Assembly: GCA_015655125.1 (NCBI GenBank)
Contig: JAATFP010000069.1
Coordinates: 1-36,006, forward strand
DNA length: 36,006 nucleotides
Direction of reading: 5' to 3'
DNA from: Chitinophagales bacterium
Lineage (GTDB): Bacteria; Bacteroidota; Bacteroidia; Chitinophagales; Chitinophagaceae
The number at the start of each line of letters is the position of its first letter. Position 1 is the stretch's first letter. Both the position numbers and the translations under genes were made by a program. Under the pieces are notes generated by a model, which was not told where the DNA came from, searched no databases, and worked only from the letters and a program-made list of their open reading frames with translations. Positions 15,130 to 24,988 of this stretch are shown one piece after another.

Positions 15130-15197
15130 AAAGTTCAAAAGGTTTAAGAAGTTTGAAGGTTGGCAAAAATACAACCCTTGGCCTCTTAAACCTTTTT
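15130..15197. repeat. Inverted heptamer-type element between ssb and the T9SS gene
   Basis: AAAAGGTTTAAGA (15137-15149) is complementary to TCTTAAACCTTTT (15184-15196), and both arms continue in a degenerate 7-bp rhythm. The element starts 12 bases after the ssb stop and ends 16 bases before the stop of the convergent gene, so it probably forms a bidirectional terminator. Confidence 0.65.
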
Positions 15198-15212
15198 AGA
15201 TTTTTAAAACTT

Positions 15213-18200
15213 TTACAAGAACACTACTTTTTCCGTAAATACCGTTTTCGTATTCACCTCTGTTATTTTTACCAGATAAATACCTTTCATTACAGATAAT
15301 GCTCGGGATATTTGAAGCTTACTACTGCCATCTGTAGTAATTCGTTGCGTACTTAAAACCTGGCCCGTTATGCTCACGACACTTATTTCATATTGATGTT
15401 TTCCTGTTGCATCGAAGCTGATGGTCAATACATCTTTTACGGGATTGGGATAAATGCTGAATACCATCTGTTGCCCGTCATTTTCCAGCATAATGATGTT
15501 GCTATAGTTGAAAGTGCCATCTTTATTCTCCATTTTTAGACGATAATGATTTTTCCCTTTCAATGGTTGCTCATCTGAAAAGGAATATGCGTGCGAATCG
15601 CCTGGAGTTGATGATACACTTGTTTCACCAATAGCAACAAAATTTCCGTTGGGATCTTTTCGTTCCAATGTATAATTTGCCAGGCCATTTTCCTGCGAAG
15701 CTTTCCACGACAATAAATTATGAGAATTCATTTTTTTTCCCTTGAATTCTTCCAGTTTTACAGGTAGAACGATAAAACAAAGTCCTGTGACATTGTAAAC
15801 AAAGCCTCTTTTTATGCAGCCATCGTTGACGGAAATATAGCAGTAATAAAAACCTACTTCGGGCATCGTCACTTCGGGAATGAAATAACTGGGTCCGGAA
15901 CCAAGATACGTGCTGTCAGCTGAGATAGGCGAACTTTTTTTGTACCAGGAATAAACTGCATTGAAGATCGGATCCACGCTCAACATGGATGGCTGCGTGA
16001 AACAATTTGCCGAAACATGGATGCCGGACATGGCAAGCGGCAAAATGCTCGCGTCGCCTAAAGTGGCGTTGCCGCAGGCATCCAGCGCCCTGAGCCTGAT
16101 AAGTGAATAAGTAGTGCCATTACTTATATTGAAAACCGGACTACTTTGCGGCCCTGATATAATGGATGGAAAAGCCGGAATACTGCCGATGATCTCGTAA
16201 GTAAAAGGTGGTACCCCGCCTTGCGCAATGGCGCTTACGCTAAATCCGCCTTCGTCGCATTGATATGCCGATGATCTGCTCAGATTCGGGAACTGGTACG
16301 GCAGTATCCTGATCGTATCCATGAATTTTTTATTGCACCCGTTTTCGCTGGAACTCAGAACGTAGGTACCGGGGCCAAGATCGTTGAACCGGAATACGTT
16401 CCCCGTAACGGAGTTTGGTACGAGTGGAGTGGGATAAGCCACCCCGTCTTTTTTTACAATGCGGACAGTTAATGCGCCGAGGTTAGTGCTGACTGTGATA
16501 GCAATATCGCCCGATCCGTTTGCCCATGATGAACCGGGGCATTTTGCTATTACCGCAGGTGAATGATTGAAGTAACTTGCAGGCGCGCCCAACATCAGGG
16601 TATCCTTATTGCCGCAATTGTCTGTGGCTATGATCTGGTAATAGTTTCCTATTGGCAATGCCGGGATATTATCGATGTTGATATTATTGCTGTTTGCTGT
16701 CGTATCCAGCAACAAAGAGCCGTCGGTGTTGAATACCTTCACGTTCACAGGAAGGTTGCCACCACCCATGCTCAGGTTGAATTTGGCAAATCCAAGTGTG
16801 CATGACCTGGCGCTGCTGCCGCTTAATGAAACGATCGCCGGCGATTTGGTAAAGCATTTCGTGATAGTGGTATCATAGCAATTATCTTTTATCCTGATGC
16901 AATATTGCCCGTAAGGCAATGGTCCAAAGCTACCGGAACCGTTACATTCAATCAATACGTTCGCGCTGCTGTACAGGCAAAATTCCGGATCGGTAAAGTT
17001 TGCAAGACCGGTTATCGCTGCAGAAAAAGTTGTGCAAGTCGGATTGTTCAAAATGATGCCGCCACTGTACGCCGGTATTGGACGTGTTACCGGGAAACAG
17101 ATAGTAAGCGTAGTATCAGGGCACATCAATCTTGCTTTTATACAATAATTTCCGTACGGTAAATTGTTGAAAATGCCGCTACTGTCACACGCAACAAGGT
17201 CGCCCGCATTATTATACAAACAATAATACGGGCTGATGAAATTGTTGCTGCTCACTCTTACGGAAAAAGCAGAGCATGTTTTATTCGTGATCGTGGTGAC
17301 CATATCATTATTTACCGTGGGGCCATCAACTCCAAAACATCTTGTGATCGTAGTGTCGGTGCAGGCATCATGCATCGTTACGCAATAATTTCCCAGGGGA
17401 ATACTATCGAAAATTCCGGTGCCGTTACACATAATCACCACGCCGGAGGTATCAACAAGGCAATATATTGGTGCAGTGACGCTGTCGCCGGCTACGATAA
17501 TTCCAAACACGTTGCAGGTAATGTATGCGGGAACGATCACATCCGGCATTACGGGCGTTGGCGGCTTCACTTCAAAGCAACGCGTAATGATCGTATCACG
17601 GCAATTGTCATGCGTCCTGATACAATAGGATCCATACGGAATATCGGTGAAGGTTCCGGTTGTATTGCAGGAGATAAGTGAACCGGCCGCGGTATATAAA
17701 CAATAGTCGGGGTTCGTAAGTCCTGATTGCCCGGTGACAGAGGCGGTGAATGCTGTACAGGTTTTGTCGCGGATCGGCACATCATTGCCAACAGTTATCG
17801 GCGGCGGCGCAGCAGTGAAGCAACGTGTGATCGTTGTATCCGTACAGGCATCGTGCACCTTGATACAATAGGTTCCGTATGGCAAATTAATAAAAGTGCC
17901 TGTCAGGTTGCAGGTAATCAACACATCAGATTGATTGTAGAGGCAAAAATCCGGATTGAAAAAGTTCGTCACTTCCAACCATGCAGAGAAAGTATTGCAA
18001 AGCCTGTCACTTATATTTACCGCCGCCTGCACCGTTGGGAGCAACGTAACTGTGACCGATACTTTTTTGATCAGGCCGCAATTGTCTTTAACAATCACAT
18101 CAAAAGTATTGTGGCCCGCAAGTGCGAATGAAAAAAACGGATCATTTGACCATACCGTATCGCCGGCAGCCCTTACAACACCATAAGTGAACCCGGGAAT

Positions 18201-18881
18201 ACCGCTTGCCGTACTGATGTTGCCACGGCTATCTTTTACCTTTATCCAGCCTGTTGCTTCATCGCAGCCGGTTTTAGTAAATGAATAGCTGTCTATCCAC
18301 CAAGAATAATTGCCAACAGTAACCTGCCTTGTTTGAATTCCGCCACAGGAATCGGTTAACCTGATACTGTAATTTCCGGCAATGAGGCCGGGGAAAACGC
18401 CCGTACTGTTTGTCGTTCCAACGCCCATCGGTGATGGCGCCACGATTGAAAAGGAATAGGGTGCGAGTCCGTATAACAATCCGTCTACGGTAATACTGCC
18501 GTTGTTACCATTGTCGCAGGTCACATCCTGTTTGAGCAACGTAAATCTCGGATCCTGGTAATTGCCGGCCACGATTATGCCGGTGATCACTTTGGTACAG
18601 TTGTTTATCACATCATTTATAGTAAGCGTGTAGGTTCCGGCAGACAGGCCCGTGATCGAATCGGTCGTTGTATAGTTCGATACAGATGGTCCGTCCATTT
18701 TATATTTATAATTACCAGAGCCGCCCGTTGCATTGATCTTAATGGATCCTGTTGCGGCGCAACGGGATTCGTAAGTAGTGAAAGTGGCTGTAAGGGAATC
18801 GCATGACTGGCTGCTCGCCGTCTGCGAAAGAGCAATGGTGAAAAACAGGGCGAACAGGAATTTCGGGTAAAGTTTTCTCAT
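15213..18881 (-). CDS. Large secreted T9SS cargo protein with five six-cysteine repeats
   Basis: The 1222-residue protein has a signal peptide (MRKLYPKFLFALFFTIALSQ) and a T9SS type A C-terminal sorting domain (about 1140-1222) with IYPNPVKDVLTISF and the ending KVVFL, so it should be exported through the outer membrane. The N-terminal 280 residues contain SprB-like repeats (TGLSAGTYTLTINDV). Five repeats of about 75-95 residues follow (about 288-715), each with six cysteines in the pattern TC...YCLY...CN.TG.F...YC...DxCxDT...CF. The middle region has further Ig-like segments. A fibronectin-like module (KLEEFKGKK) precedes the sorting domain. An adhesin or surface structural role is inferred. 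It ends convergent to ssb. Confidence 0.9.
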   Translation of the reverse strand: MRKLYPKFLFALFFTIALSQTASSQSCDSLTATFTTYESRCAATGSIKINATGGSGNYKYKMDGPSVSNYTTTDSITGLSAGTYTLTINDVINNCTKVITGIIVAGNYQDPRFTLLKQDVTCDNGNNGSITVDGLLYGLAPYSFSIVAPSPMGVGTTNSTGVFPGLIAGNYSIRLTDSCGGIQTRQVTVGNYSWWIDSYSFTKTGCDEATGWIKVKDSRGNISTASGIPGFTYGVVRAAGDTVWSNDPFFSFALAGHNTFDVIVKDNCGLIKKVSVTVTLLPTVQAAVNISDRLCNTFSAWLEVTNFFNPDFCLYNQSDVLITCNLTGTFINLPYGTYCIKVHDACTDTTITRCFTAAPPPITVGNDVPIRDKTCTAFTASVTGQSGLTNPDYCLYTAAGSLISCNTTGTFTDIPYGSYCIRTHDNCRDTIITRCFEVKPPTPVMPDVIVPAYITCNVFGIIVAGDSVTAPIYCLVDTSGVVIMCNGTGIFDSIPLGNYCVTMHDACTDTTITRCFGVDGPTVNNDMVTTITNKTCSAFSVRVSSNNFISPYYCLYNNAGDLVACDSSGIFNNLPYGNYCIKARLMCPDTTLTICFPVTRPIPAYSGGIILNNPTCTTFSAAITGLANFTDPEFCLYSSANVLIECNGSGSFGPLPYGQYCIRIKDNCYDTTITKCFTKSPAIVSLSGSSARSCTLGFAKFNLSMGGGNLPVNVKVFNTDGSLLLDTTANSNNINIDNIPALPIGNYYQIIATDNCGNKDTLMLGAPASYFNHSPAVIAKCPGSSWANGSGDIAITVSTNLGALTVRIVKKDGVAYPTPLVPNSVTGNVFRFNDLGPGTYVLSSSENGCNKKFMDTIRILPYQFPNLSRSSAYQCDEGGFSVSAIAQGGVPPFTYEIIGSIPAFPSIISGPQSSPVFNISNGTTYSLIRLRALDACGNATLGDASILPLAMSGIHVSANCFTQPSMLSVDPIFNAVYSWYKKSSPISADSTYLGSGPSYFIPEVTMPEVGFYYCYISVNDGCIKRGFVYNVTGLCFIVLPVKLEEFKGKKMNSHNLLSWKASQENGLANYTLERKDPNGNFVAIGETSVSSTPGDSHAYSFSDEQPLKGKNHYRLKMENKDGTFNYSNIIMLENDGQQMVFSIYPNPVKDVLTISFDATGKHQYEISVVSITGQVLSTQRITTDGSSKLQISRALSVMKGIYLVKITEVNTKTVFTEKVVFL

Positions 18882-19299
18882 AGACCGATATTGTTTTCCC
18901 GATAATATGCGCCGGAATTATTATAAAAAAAGGCAACAGCTTTTTAACCGGGAAGGGTTAACAACAATTAGGATATAGTTAGCTGTAATTCGATTTTTAC
19001 AACGTATGATGAAGTGATTTTAGTATTGCGAACTAAAATTGTGTGGATATCTTGATTGGTATTTGTTGAAACCGTTATTGGTACTACATTCTGTAGAATT
19101 CAGACTACAGAATTGCGATGGTGTTTTTACGCAAAAATGAGCAGGAGTGCGTGAGAAAAAATTGCCGGTTCGCTGATTGTGTGTAATAAAAAAGGACTGC
19201 AACTGCCACCTGGCGGCAACTATTTTTTTTCTTAACATCAATGCGTCTGTCAAAGGTAACGGGCAATGCGTGGACCATGCTAAAGTTTTTTTCCTGTGC
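18882..19299. other. Gene-free region upstream of the T9SS protein
   Basis: No credible ORF was found; the 93-codon minus-strand frame at 19020-19301 lacks protein-like composition. A TTCTGTAG/CTACAGAA inverted repeat with an 8-base centre lies at 19089-19112. The promoter of the T9SS gene must be here, but no clear TAnnTTTG box could be assigned. Confidence 0.5.
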
Positions 19300-19336
19300 A
19301 ATAAAAAAGCAACTTCAAGGAAGTTGCTTTTTTATT
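19300..19336. terminator. Strong bidirectional intrinsic terminator
   Basis: A perfect 17-bp stem AATAAAAAAGCAACTTC with a 3-base loop AAG has A-rich and T-rich ends on both strands. It lies 65 bases after the stop codon of the minus-strand permease and most likely terminates it. Confidence 0.9.
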
Positions 19337-19400
19337 ATGCTGTTTTGAGATTTTCCTATGTTTTGATTATCTATCCATCATCATCACAAATCTTCATTCC

Positions 19401-21053
19401 CTAAACTGCTTCCTTCTTGTTGGTGGCTAATTTATAACCAAACAATAAAAGATGAATACCGGCAATGATTAGTGAAATATGAAACAACTGGTCTGTATTA
19501 CCAGGTTCCAGGGAAGTATTGTGGAGATAAGCAACCGCGACCAATATGACAGATAAAATAATCCCGGTAATATTTGCTACCCTAGTACCCTTACGGTTAG
19601 TGGTGCCATCGCCAAGCAAACTGTATTTGACACCATAAAAAAGATAGATATCAAATCCGATCAACATCCAAACGATCAAACGTATCCAGGTATCTGCAGG
19701 TAAAAATACCATCATGAACAAACATGTTGCGACGCCCAACAATGGAATTAATGGTACCAACGGTGTTTTAAAAGCTCTCGGAAGATCCGGTTGTGCCTTT
19801 CTTAAAACAATAACGCCTATGCATACAAGTATGAATGCAAATAAGGTTCCGATACTTGTCATCTCGCCTACCACGCGTGCCGGTACAAATGCCGAGAATA
19901 AACTTACAAAAAGCATGAAGAGTAAATTATTTTTTGAAGGCGTCCTGAATTTAGGATGCACCGCACTAAATACTTTGGGAAGCAGGCCATCCTTGCTCAT
20001 GCTGTAAAATACGCGGCTTTGTCCCATCAACATTACAATAATTACCGAAGCGTAACCGCCCAGAATGGCGATAATAATTGCTTTGTTTAACCATGGATAG
20101 TCCGCGTGTATTAAACCATCCTCACCAACTTTTCCCATGTGTTCGATCGCGACGGCAACAGGAGCAATTCCATCCTGACCCTTGAATGTGGTGTAAGAAG
20201 TAACGCCTGTCATAACGTGCGCAAATAAAATATACAATATCGTACAGATAGCCAGTGAACCGAGAATACCGATCGGCATATCTTTTTTCGGATTTTTTGC
20301 TTCCTGTGCAGCAGTGGAAACGGCGTCAAAACCGATGTAAGCAAAGAACACGATCGCTGCTGCACGTATTATACCGCTAAAACCATATTCACCGAAAGTA
20401 CCCGTGTTTGCCGGGATGTAAGGTGTATAGTTTGCGGTATTAATATATCCCCAACCTAGCGCGATAAATATAATCACAACTGTCACCTTTACGGCAACGA
20501 TTATTGCGTTTACCTTTGCAGACTCTGAAGTGCCGCGGATCAGCAACAAACTCATCAATACAATAATAAATACTGCCGGAAGATTGATGATGCCACCATC
20601 CCACGGACCAACCGTAAATCGATGATCCAGATGGTAGCCGAAAGATTCGAGAAACTTCACCAGGTAACGACTCCAGCTGATGCTCACTGTTGCTGCACCA
20701 ACTGCATATTCCAATACCAGATCCCAGCCGATGATCCATGCAATAAATTCTCCCATTGTTGCATATGAATAGGTGTAAGCACTTCCGGCAACTGGGATCA
20801 TTGAAGCGAATTCGGCATAGCATAAGCCTGCAAAGGCGCAACCGAGTGCGGCTATTATAAAGGAAATGGTGATGGCCGGCCCCGCCTGATTTGCAGCAGC
20901 ACCGCCAGTGATTGAAAATAAACCAGCACCAATAATGGCACCTATCCCCAAAGCAACAAGTGATCTTGCACCCAAAGTTTTTTTAAGTCCTTTTTCACTA
21001 TCGGCAGCCTCTGCCATCAATACGTTCATCGGCTTCTTTACAAATAAACTCAT
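19401..21053 (-). CDS. APC family amino-acid permease (CAT-like)
   Basis: This 550-residue inner-membrane protein has at least twelve hydrophobic helices. The helix 1 motif GIGAIIGAGLFSITGG is the substrate-binding signature of the amino acid-polyamine-cation superfamily, and FFAYIGFDAVSTAAQEAKNP in the middle is typical of the cationic amino-acid transporter (YhdG/CAT) group. The exact substrate is not predictable. The start MSLFVKKPMN is followed by a normal cytosolic N-terminus. The gene is transcribed alone, divergent from the symporter gene, and ends at a strong hairpin. Confidence 0.9.
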   Translation of the reverse strand: MSLFVKKPMNVLMAEAADSEKGLKKTLGARSLVALGIGAIIGAGLFSITGGAAANQAGPAITISFIIAALGCAFAGLCYAEFASMIPVAGSAYTYSYATMGEFIAWIIGWDLVLEYAVGAATVSISWSRYLVKFLESFGYHLDHRFTVGPWDGGIINLPAVFIIVLMSLLLIRGTSESAKVNAIIVAVKVTVVIIFIALGWGYINTANYTPYIPANTGTFGEYGFSGIIRAAAIVFFAYIGFDAVSTAAQEAKNPKKDMPIGILGSLAICTILYILFAHVMTGVTSYTTFKGQDGIAPVAVAIEHMGKVGEDGLIHADYPWLNKAIIIAILGGYASVIIVMLMGQSRVFYSMSKDGLLPKVFSAVHPKFRTPSKNNLLFMLFVSLFSAFVPARVVGEMTSIGTLFAFILVCIGVIVLRKAQPDLPRAFKTPLVPLIPLLGVATCLFMMVFLPADTWIRLIVWMLIGFDIYLFYGVKYSLLGDGTTNRKGTRVANITGIILSVILVAVAYLHNTSLEPGNTDQLFHISLIIAGIHLLLFGYKLATNKKEAV

Positions 21054-21195
21054 ACAGTTTGGTAATTTTTAATGAATAATGATAACGGAAAAATAAGCAA
21101 TAAAATATTATAAATACTACCCGCGGTACATTTTTTATAACGGGTTGTACACAACAAGCCTTTAAATCCTATATTGCAAAATATATCATTTGCAT

Positions 21196-22764
21196 ATGGA
21201 GCAACAGAAAACGAAACGCAGCAGGCTTACCTTATATATAGGGATCGCATTGGTTTTGGGAATAACGCTGGGTTTTATATTGAACAAAAAATATGTAGGC
21301 GTTGAAAATGAGCGGATCGCAAATGCAGAACTTATCCAGAATGCACTTCATCAGAAACTGGCAGTTTTTGAAGCGCCTTCCAACAAGGGCCTGTACGAGG
21401 CCCTGAACGAGCAAAAAAAACTCGCGGAAACAAATAAAAAAATTGCAGAAAATAATATCCTTGCCGATACTACAAGTTCCGCGATGCGGGACGTGGTGAT
21501 GTGGACGGACTCTCTGAAGCAAACAAATCTTCGCATCGCTTCGCTGACAGATACCGGCCACCAAGCCTACACGGCACTCATAAAAGAAAAAGAACTGGTG
21601 GTTGCGCAAAAGAATGAAGTTGTAAAGTTGCGCGACAAAAAACTGGAATGGTTCAGTTTGCTGGCGGATATTTTTTTGCGCCTCATCAAGATGATCGTCG
21701 CACCGCTTGTATTTACAACATTGGTTGTTGGCGTTGCCAGGTTGGGCGACATTAAAGCAGTGGGGCGCATCGGTGGTAAAACATTGTTATGGTTCATCAG
21801 CGCTTCGCTCATGAGTCTTGTGCTGGGGATGATCCTTGTTAATTTTTTTCAGCCTGGCAAAGCGATGCATCTTGCTTTACCGGAAAGCAGCGTTAATCTT
21901 GGTATTGACAAAGCCGCATTAACAGTAAAGGATTTTTTCTACCACGTTTTTCCCGCAAGTTTTGTTGATGCGATGGCAAAAAATGAGATCTTACAGATCG
22001 TCGTTTTCGCCATCTTCTTCGGCGTTGCCGCAGCTGCGCTGGGAAAAATTGCGGATCCTGTGGTGAAAGCGCTGGATGAAGTGGCACATATTATTCTAAA
22101 GGTAACGGGCTATGTGATGAAGTTTGCGCCATTAGCGGTGTTCGGTGCCATGACCGCGATCATTGCAAAGCAGGGATTGGGGATATTAAAAACATATTCC
22201 ATCTTTATCGGTGAATTTTATCTTGGTCTTGCCTTGCTGTGGACCGTGCTGATACTGGCCGGGAGTGTCTTCATCGGTAAACGCGTAATAACGCTCATTA
22301 AACGGATAAAGGAACCTGCACTTATTGCTTTCAGTACGTCCAGCAGCGAAGCGGCATTTCCAAAAACGATGACGGAACTGGAACGCTTTGGATGTAAAAA
22401 TAAGATTGTAAGTTTCGTGCTGCCACTCGGATATTCTTTCAACCTTGATGGAAGCATGATGTATATGACCTTTGCTTCGCTCTTCATTGCGCAGAGTTAC
22501 GGAATTCATCTCGACGTGGGTACCCAGATCAGCATGTTGCTCATCCTGATGCTCACCAGCAAGGGAATTGCCGGTGTGCCGCGCGCATCTCTGGTAGTGA
22601 TCGCCGGAACATTGGCAACGTTCAATATCCCGGAAGCCGGGCTCGCATTGTTACTCGGAATAGACCCGCTGCTGGATATGGGCCGCAGCGCCACCAATGT
22701 AGTAGGAAATAGCATTGCTACAGTCGTTGTTAGTAAGCTGGAAGGCGAATTGGGTGAAGGTTAA
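21196..22764 (+). CDS. Dicarboxylate/amino acid:cation symporter (SDF family) with N-terminal insertion
   Basis: The protein has 522 residues, against about 420-450 for typical GltP/DctA proteins. The transport core is complete: the hairpin 1 serines in STSSSEAAFP, the NLDGS motif after PLGYSF, and the helix 8 stretch DMGRSATNVVGNS. The last position (GNS) matches DctA-like members rather than the GltPh aspartate, so a dicarboxylate-type substrate is slightly favoured. The extra length is a charged, coiled-coil-like segment of about 115 residues (about 30-145) inserted after the first membrane helix, probably in the periplasm. It is the first gene of a five-gene run. The ATG at 21196 is preferred over a TTG two codons earlier. 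Confidence 0.9.
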   Translation: MEQQKTKRSRLTLYIGIALVLGITLGFILNKKYVGVENERIANAELIQNALHQKLAVFEAPSNKGLYEALNEQKKLAETNKKIAENNILADTTSSAMRDVVMWTDSLKQTNLRIASLTDTGHQAYTALIKEKELVVAQKNEVVKLRDKKLEWFSLLADIFLRLIKMIVAPLVFTTLVVGVARLGDIKAVGRIGGKTLLWFISASLMSLVLGMILVNFFQPGKAMHLALPESSVNLGIDKAALTVKDFFYHVFPASFVDAMAKNEILQIVVFAIFFGVAAAALGKIADPVVKALDEVAHIILKVTGYVMKFAPLAVFGAMTAIIAKQGLGILKTYSIFIGEFYLGLALLWTVLILAGSVFIGKRVITLIKRIKEPALIAFSTSSSEAAFPKTMTELERFGCKNKIVSFVLPLGYSFNLDGSMMYMTFASLFIAQSYGIHLDVGTQISMLLILMLTSKGIAGVPRASLVVIAGTLATFNIPEAGLALLLGIDPLLDMGRSATNVVGNSIATVVVSKLEGELGEG

Positions 22765-22786
22765 CTAATATGTTCAAAAAAACTAC

Positions 22787-23731
22787 ATGAAAAAAAAGCT
22801 GATCATCATCTGTGCTATGTTTTTTACTTCATTTGCACACGCGCAGGATACGATTACCATAAAGTTCCGTAATCAATATAAAGCTGAAATCACCACAGCG
22901 GAAGTGACGATTGGCAGCACCGTTTTTAAAGCCGATAAAAATGGTGATGTTAAGTTGCAGCTGAACGGTGCGGATTCTTTTCTGGTAAAGGTACCCGACT
23001 ATGAGGATTCCCGCCATTCTATTAAAGAGGCAGACGCCGAGCATACGATCTTCCTGCATAAGAATTTTTCGTGGACCGATCTTTTAACACCAATGTTTTA
23101 CATCATCTTCGGCGGAATATGGTTCGTAGTGTTTGTGGTATTTGCTGAAACCGGCCTGTTTGCGGGCTTCTTCCTTCCCGGCGATTCACTGTTGTTTGTA
23201 ACGGGTATCTACAGTCTTGAACTGGTAGAAGCCGGCCTTGGCATCAAAGGCACAGGTGGCTTTGTAAGCCTGATCATTCTCGGTATCATTATTTCCATCG
23301 CCGGAATACTGGGCAACTACGTTGGTTATTGGTTCGGCAGAAAAAGCGGCCCGTTTTTATTTGAAAGAAAAGACACTTTTTTCTTCCGCAAAAAATATTT
23401 GTTACAGGCAAAAGATTTTTATGAAAAACATGGCGGTGGCGCGATTGTAATTGCGAGATTTTTACCCATCATCCGAACGTTTGCGCCAATCGTTGCCGGT
23501 ATCGTAGGAATGGATAAAAAGAAATTCGCCTACTTTAATCTTATCGGCTGCGTGGCGTGGGTATTCGTGATGTTGTTTGCAGGACATTATCTACAACAAC
23601 TTTTTCTCCATTACTTCAACTTTGATCTGCGGCAGCACCTGGAAGTGATCGTAGTGGGAATAATCCTCGTATCAACTTTGCCTATTATATTAAAGCTGAT
23701 TTTTCCGGGTAAGAAAAAAAATACTGCTTAG
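22787..23731 (+). CDS. DedA family membrane protein with exported N-terminal domain
   Basis: DedA proteins are membrane proteins, some of which flip undecaprenyl phosphate or other lipids. Here the DedA part (about 95-305) is complete, with GFFLPGDSLLF and the ARFLPIIRTFAPIVAG motif. Unusually it is preceded by a signal peptide (residues 1-19, ending SFAHA) and about 75 residues of beta-rich exported sequence that resembles the small regulatory domains of carboxypeptidase-like proteins. Most DedA proteins start directly with the membrane domain. The gene follows the symporter by 22 bp and precedes the MFS gene by 21 bp. Confidence 0.88.
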   Translation: MKKKLIIICAMFFTSFAHAQDTITIKFRNQYKAEITTAEVTIGSTVFKADKNGDVKLQLNGADSFLVKVPDYEDSRHSIKEADAEHTIFLHKNFSWTDLLTPMFYIIFGGIWFVVFVVFAETGLFAGFFLPGDSLLFVTGIYSLELVEAGLGIKGTGGFVSLIILGIIISIAGILGNYVGYWFGRKSGPFLFERKDTFFFRKKYLLQAKDFYEKHGGGAIVIARFLPIIRTFAPIVAGIVGMDKKKFAYFNLIGCVAWVFVMLFAGHYLQQLFLHYFNFDLRQHLEVIVVGIILVSTLPIILKLIFPGKKKNTA

Positions 23732-23752
23732 ACATAAATCATTTTCGACTGC

Positions 23753-24979
23753 ATGCAAAAAAATACACACCATATTTTAAATATCACGGTGCTGGTGGCG
23801 GCATTGGGGTATTTTGTAGACATATACGATCTGTTGTTGTTCAGCATCATCAGGATTCCGAGTCTTACATCGTTGGGACTTTCACCGGCAATGTTAACAA
23901 CGGATGGCGAAAAGATCATCACATGGCAAATGTGTGGGTTGCTGATCGGCGGCATCATTTGGGGAGTTGTAGGAGATAAAAAAGGAAGATTATCGGTTCT
24001 TTTCGGCTCCATTATTTTGTATTCGCTTGCCAATATTGCCAACGGATTTGTACAAACAACCGATCAATATGCACTCGTGCGTTTTATAGCAGGTATTGGC
24101 CTGGCCGGTGAATTGGGTGCAGGTATCACATTGGTAAGTGAACTGACCCCGAAAGAAAAACGTGGTATAGCCACGTCCGTAGTGGCGGGGGTTGGTTTAA
24201 CAGGGGCCGTGGTTGCATTCATTATAAAGGAAAATTTTGACTGGCGGGTTTGTTACTTCATCGGCGGCGGATTAGGCTTGTTCCTGCTTGTGTTGCGACT
24301 CTCGGTATTTGAATCAGGTATGTTCAACGAGGTAAAAAAACTGGATGTTAAGCGTGGTAATTTTTTTATGATGTTCAGCAACGGCGCACGTTTTAAGAAA
24401 TACCTGCAAAGTATTTTGATCGGCCTGCCCACCTGGTTCGTGATTGGCGTGCTTGTTACATTCTCAAAAGAATTCGGGGAAAAATTTGGCATCAAAGAAA
24501 AGATCGACACAGGCAAAGCTATTATGTATGCGTATGCAGCCATTGCCGTTGGTGATATCCTGATCGGCTTTGTGAGCCAATGGTTACGTAGCCGCAAGAA
24601 AGCATTGTTTCTTTTTTACGGTATAACAATCGTTTTTATGATCATGTTTTTCACATTGCTGTACAATGGTTCGGCAAGTTCCATGTATTGGATCTGTGCG
24701 GGGTTGGGCTTTGGTACAGGATTTTGGGCTATTTTTGTAACGATGGGCGCGGAACAGTTCGGTACAAATCTGCGTGCAACAGCAGCAACTACCATTCCGA
24801 ACATGGTGCGTGGAATGCTTGCGATCTTTGTTTTGCCACTGTTTCAGCAGCTGCGTGGTGCCACTGATTATGTTACTGCCGGCTGGATGTCAGCGATCAT
24901 CATCATGGCAATCACCATCGTGGCCGCTGCTACTATAAAGGAAACGTTCAACAAGGATCTGAATTATATCGAACAATAA
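23753..24979 (+). CDS. MFS transporter
   Basis: The 408-residue protein has twelve predicted helices. The motif between helices 2 and 3, GGIIWGVVGDKKGR, is the MFS motif A, and RFIAGIGLAGELGAGITLVSE with ELTPKEKRG fits the sugar and organic-acid porter branch. The end (ATIKETFNKDL) is typical of this group. The substrate is unknown. It sits between dedA and the DUF4254 gene in the same run (9 bp to the next gene), which may point to a cell-envelope or metabolite transport unit, but the link is only positional. Confidence 0.88.
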   Translation: MQKNTHHILNITVLVAALGYFVDIYDLLLFSIIRIPSLTSLGLSPAMLTTDGEKIITWQMCGLLIGGIIWGVVGDKKGRLSVLFGSIILYSLANIANGFVQTTDQYALVRFIAGIGLAGELGAGITLVSELTPKEKRGIATSVVAGVGLTGAVVAFIIKENFDWRVCYFIGGGLGLFLLVLRLSVFESGMFNEVKKLDVKRGNFFMMFSNGARFKKYLQSILIGLPTWFVIGVLVTFSKEFGEKFGIKEKIDTGKAIMYAYAAIAVGDILIGFVSQWLRSRKKALFLFYGITIVFMIMFFTLLYNGSASSMYWICAGLGFGTGFWAIFVTMGAEQFGTNLRATAATTIPNMVRGMLAIFVLPLFQQLRGATDYVTAGWMSAIIIMAITIVAAATIKETFNKDLNYIEQ

Positions 24980-24988
24980 AATAAAAAT

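Noticed and set aside
19020..19301. 93-codon ORF in the gap upstream of the T9SS gene
   Set aside because: The composition is not protein-like, no family was recognised and no promoter is near.
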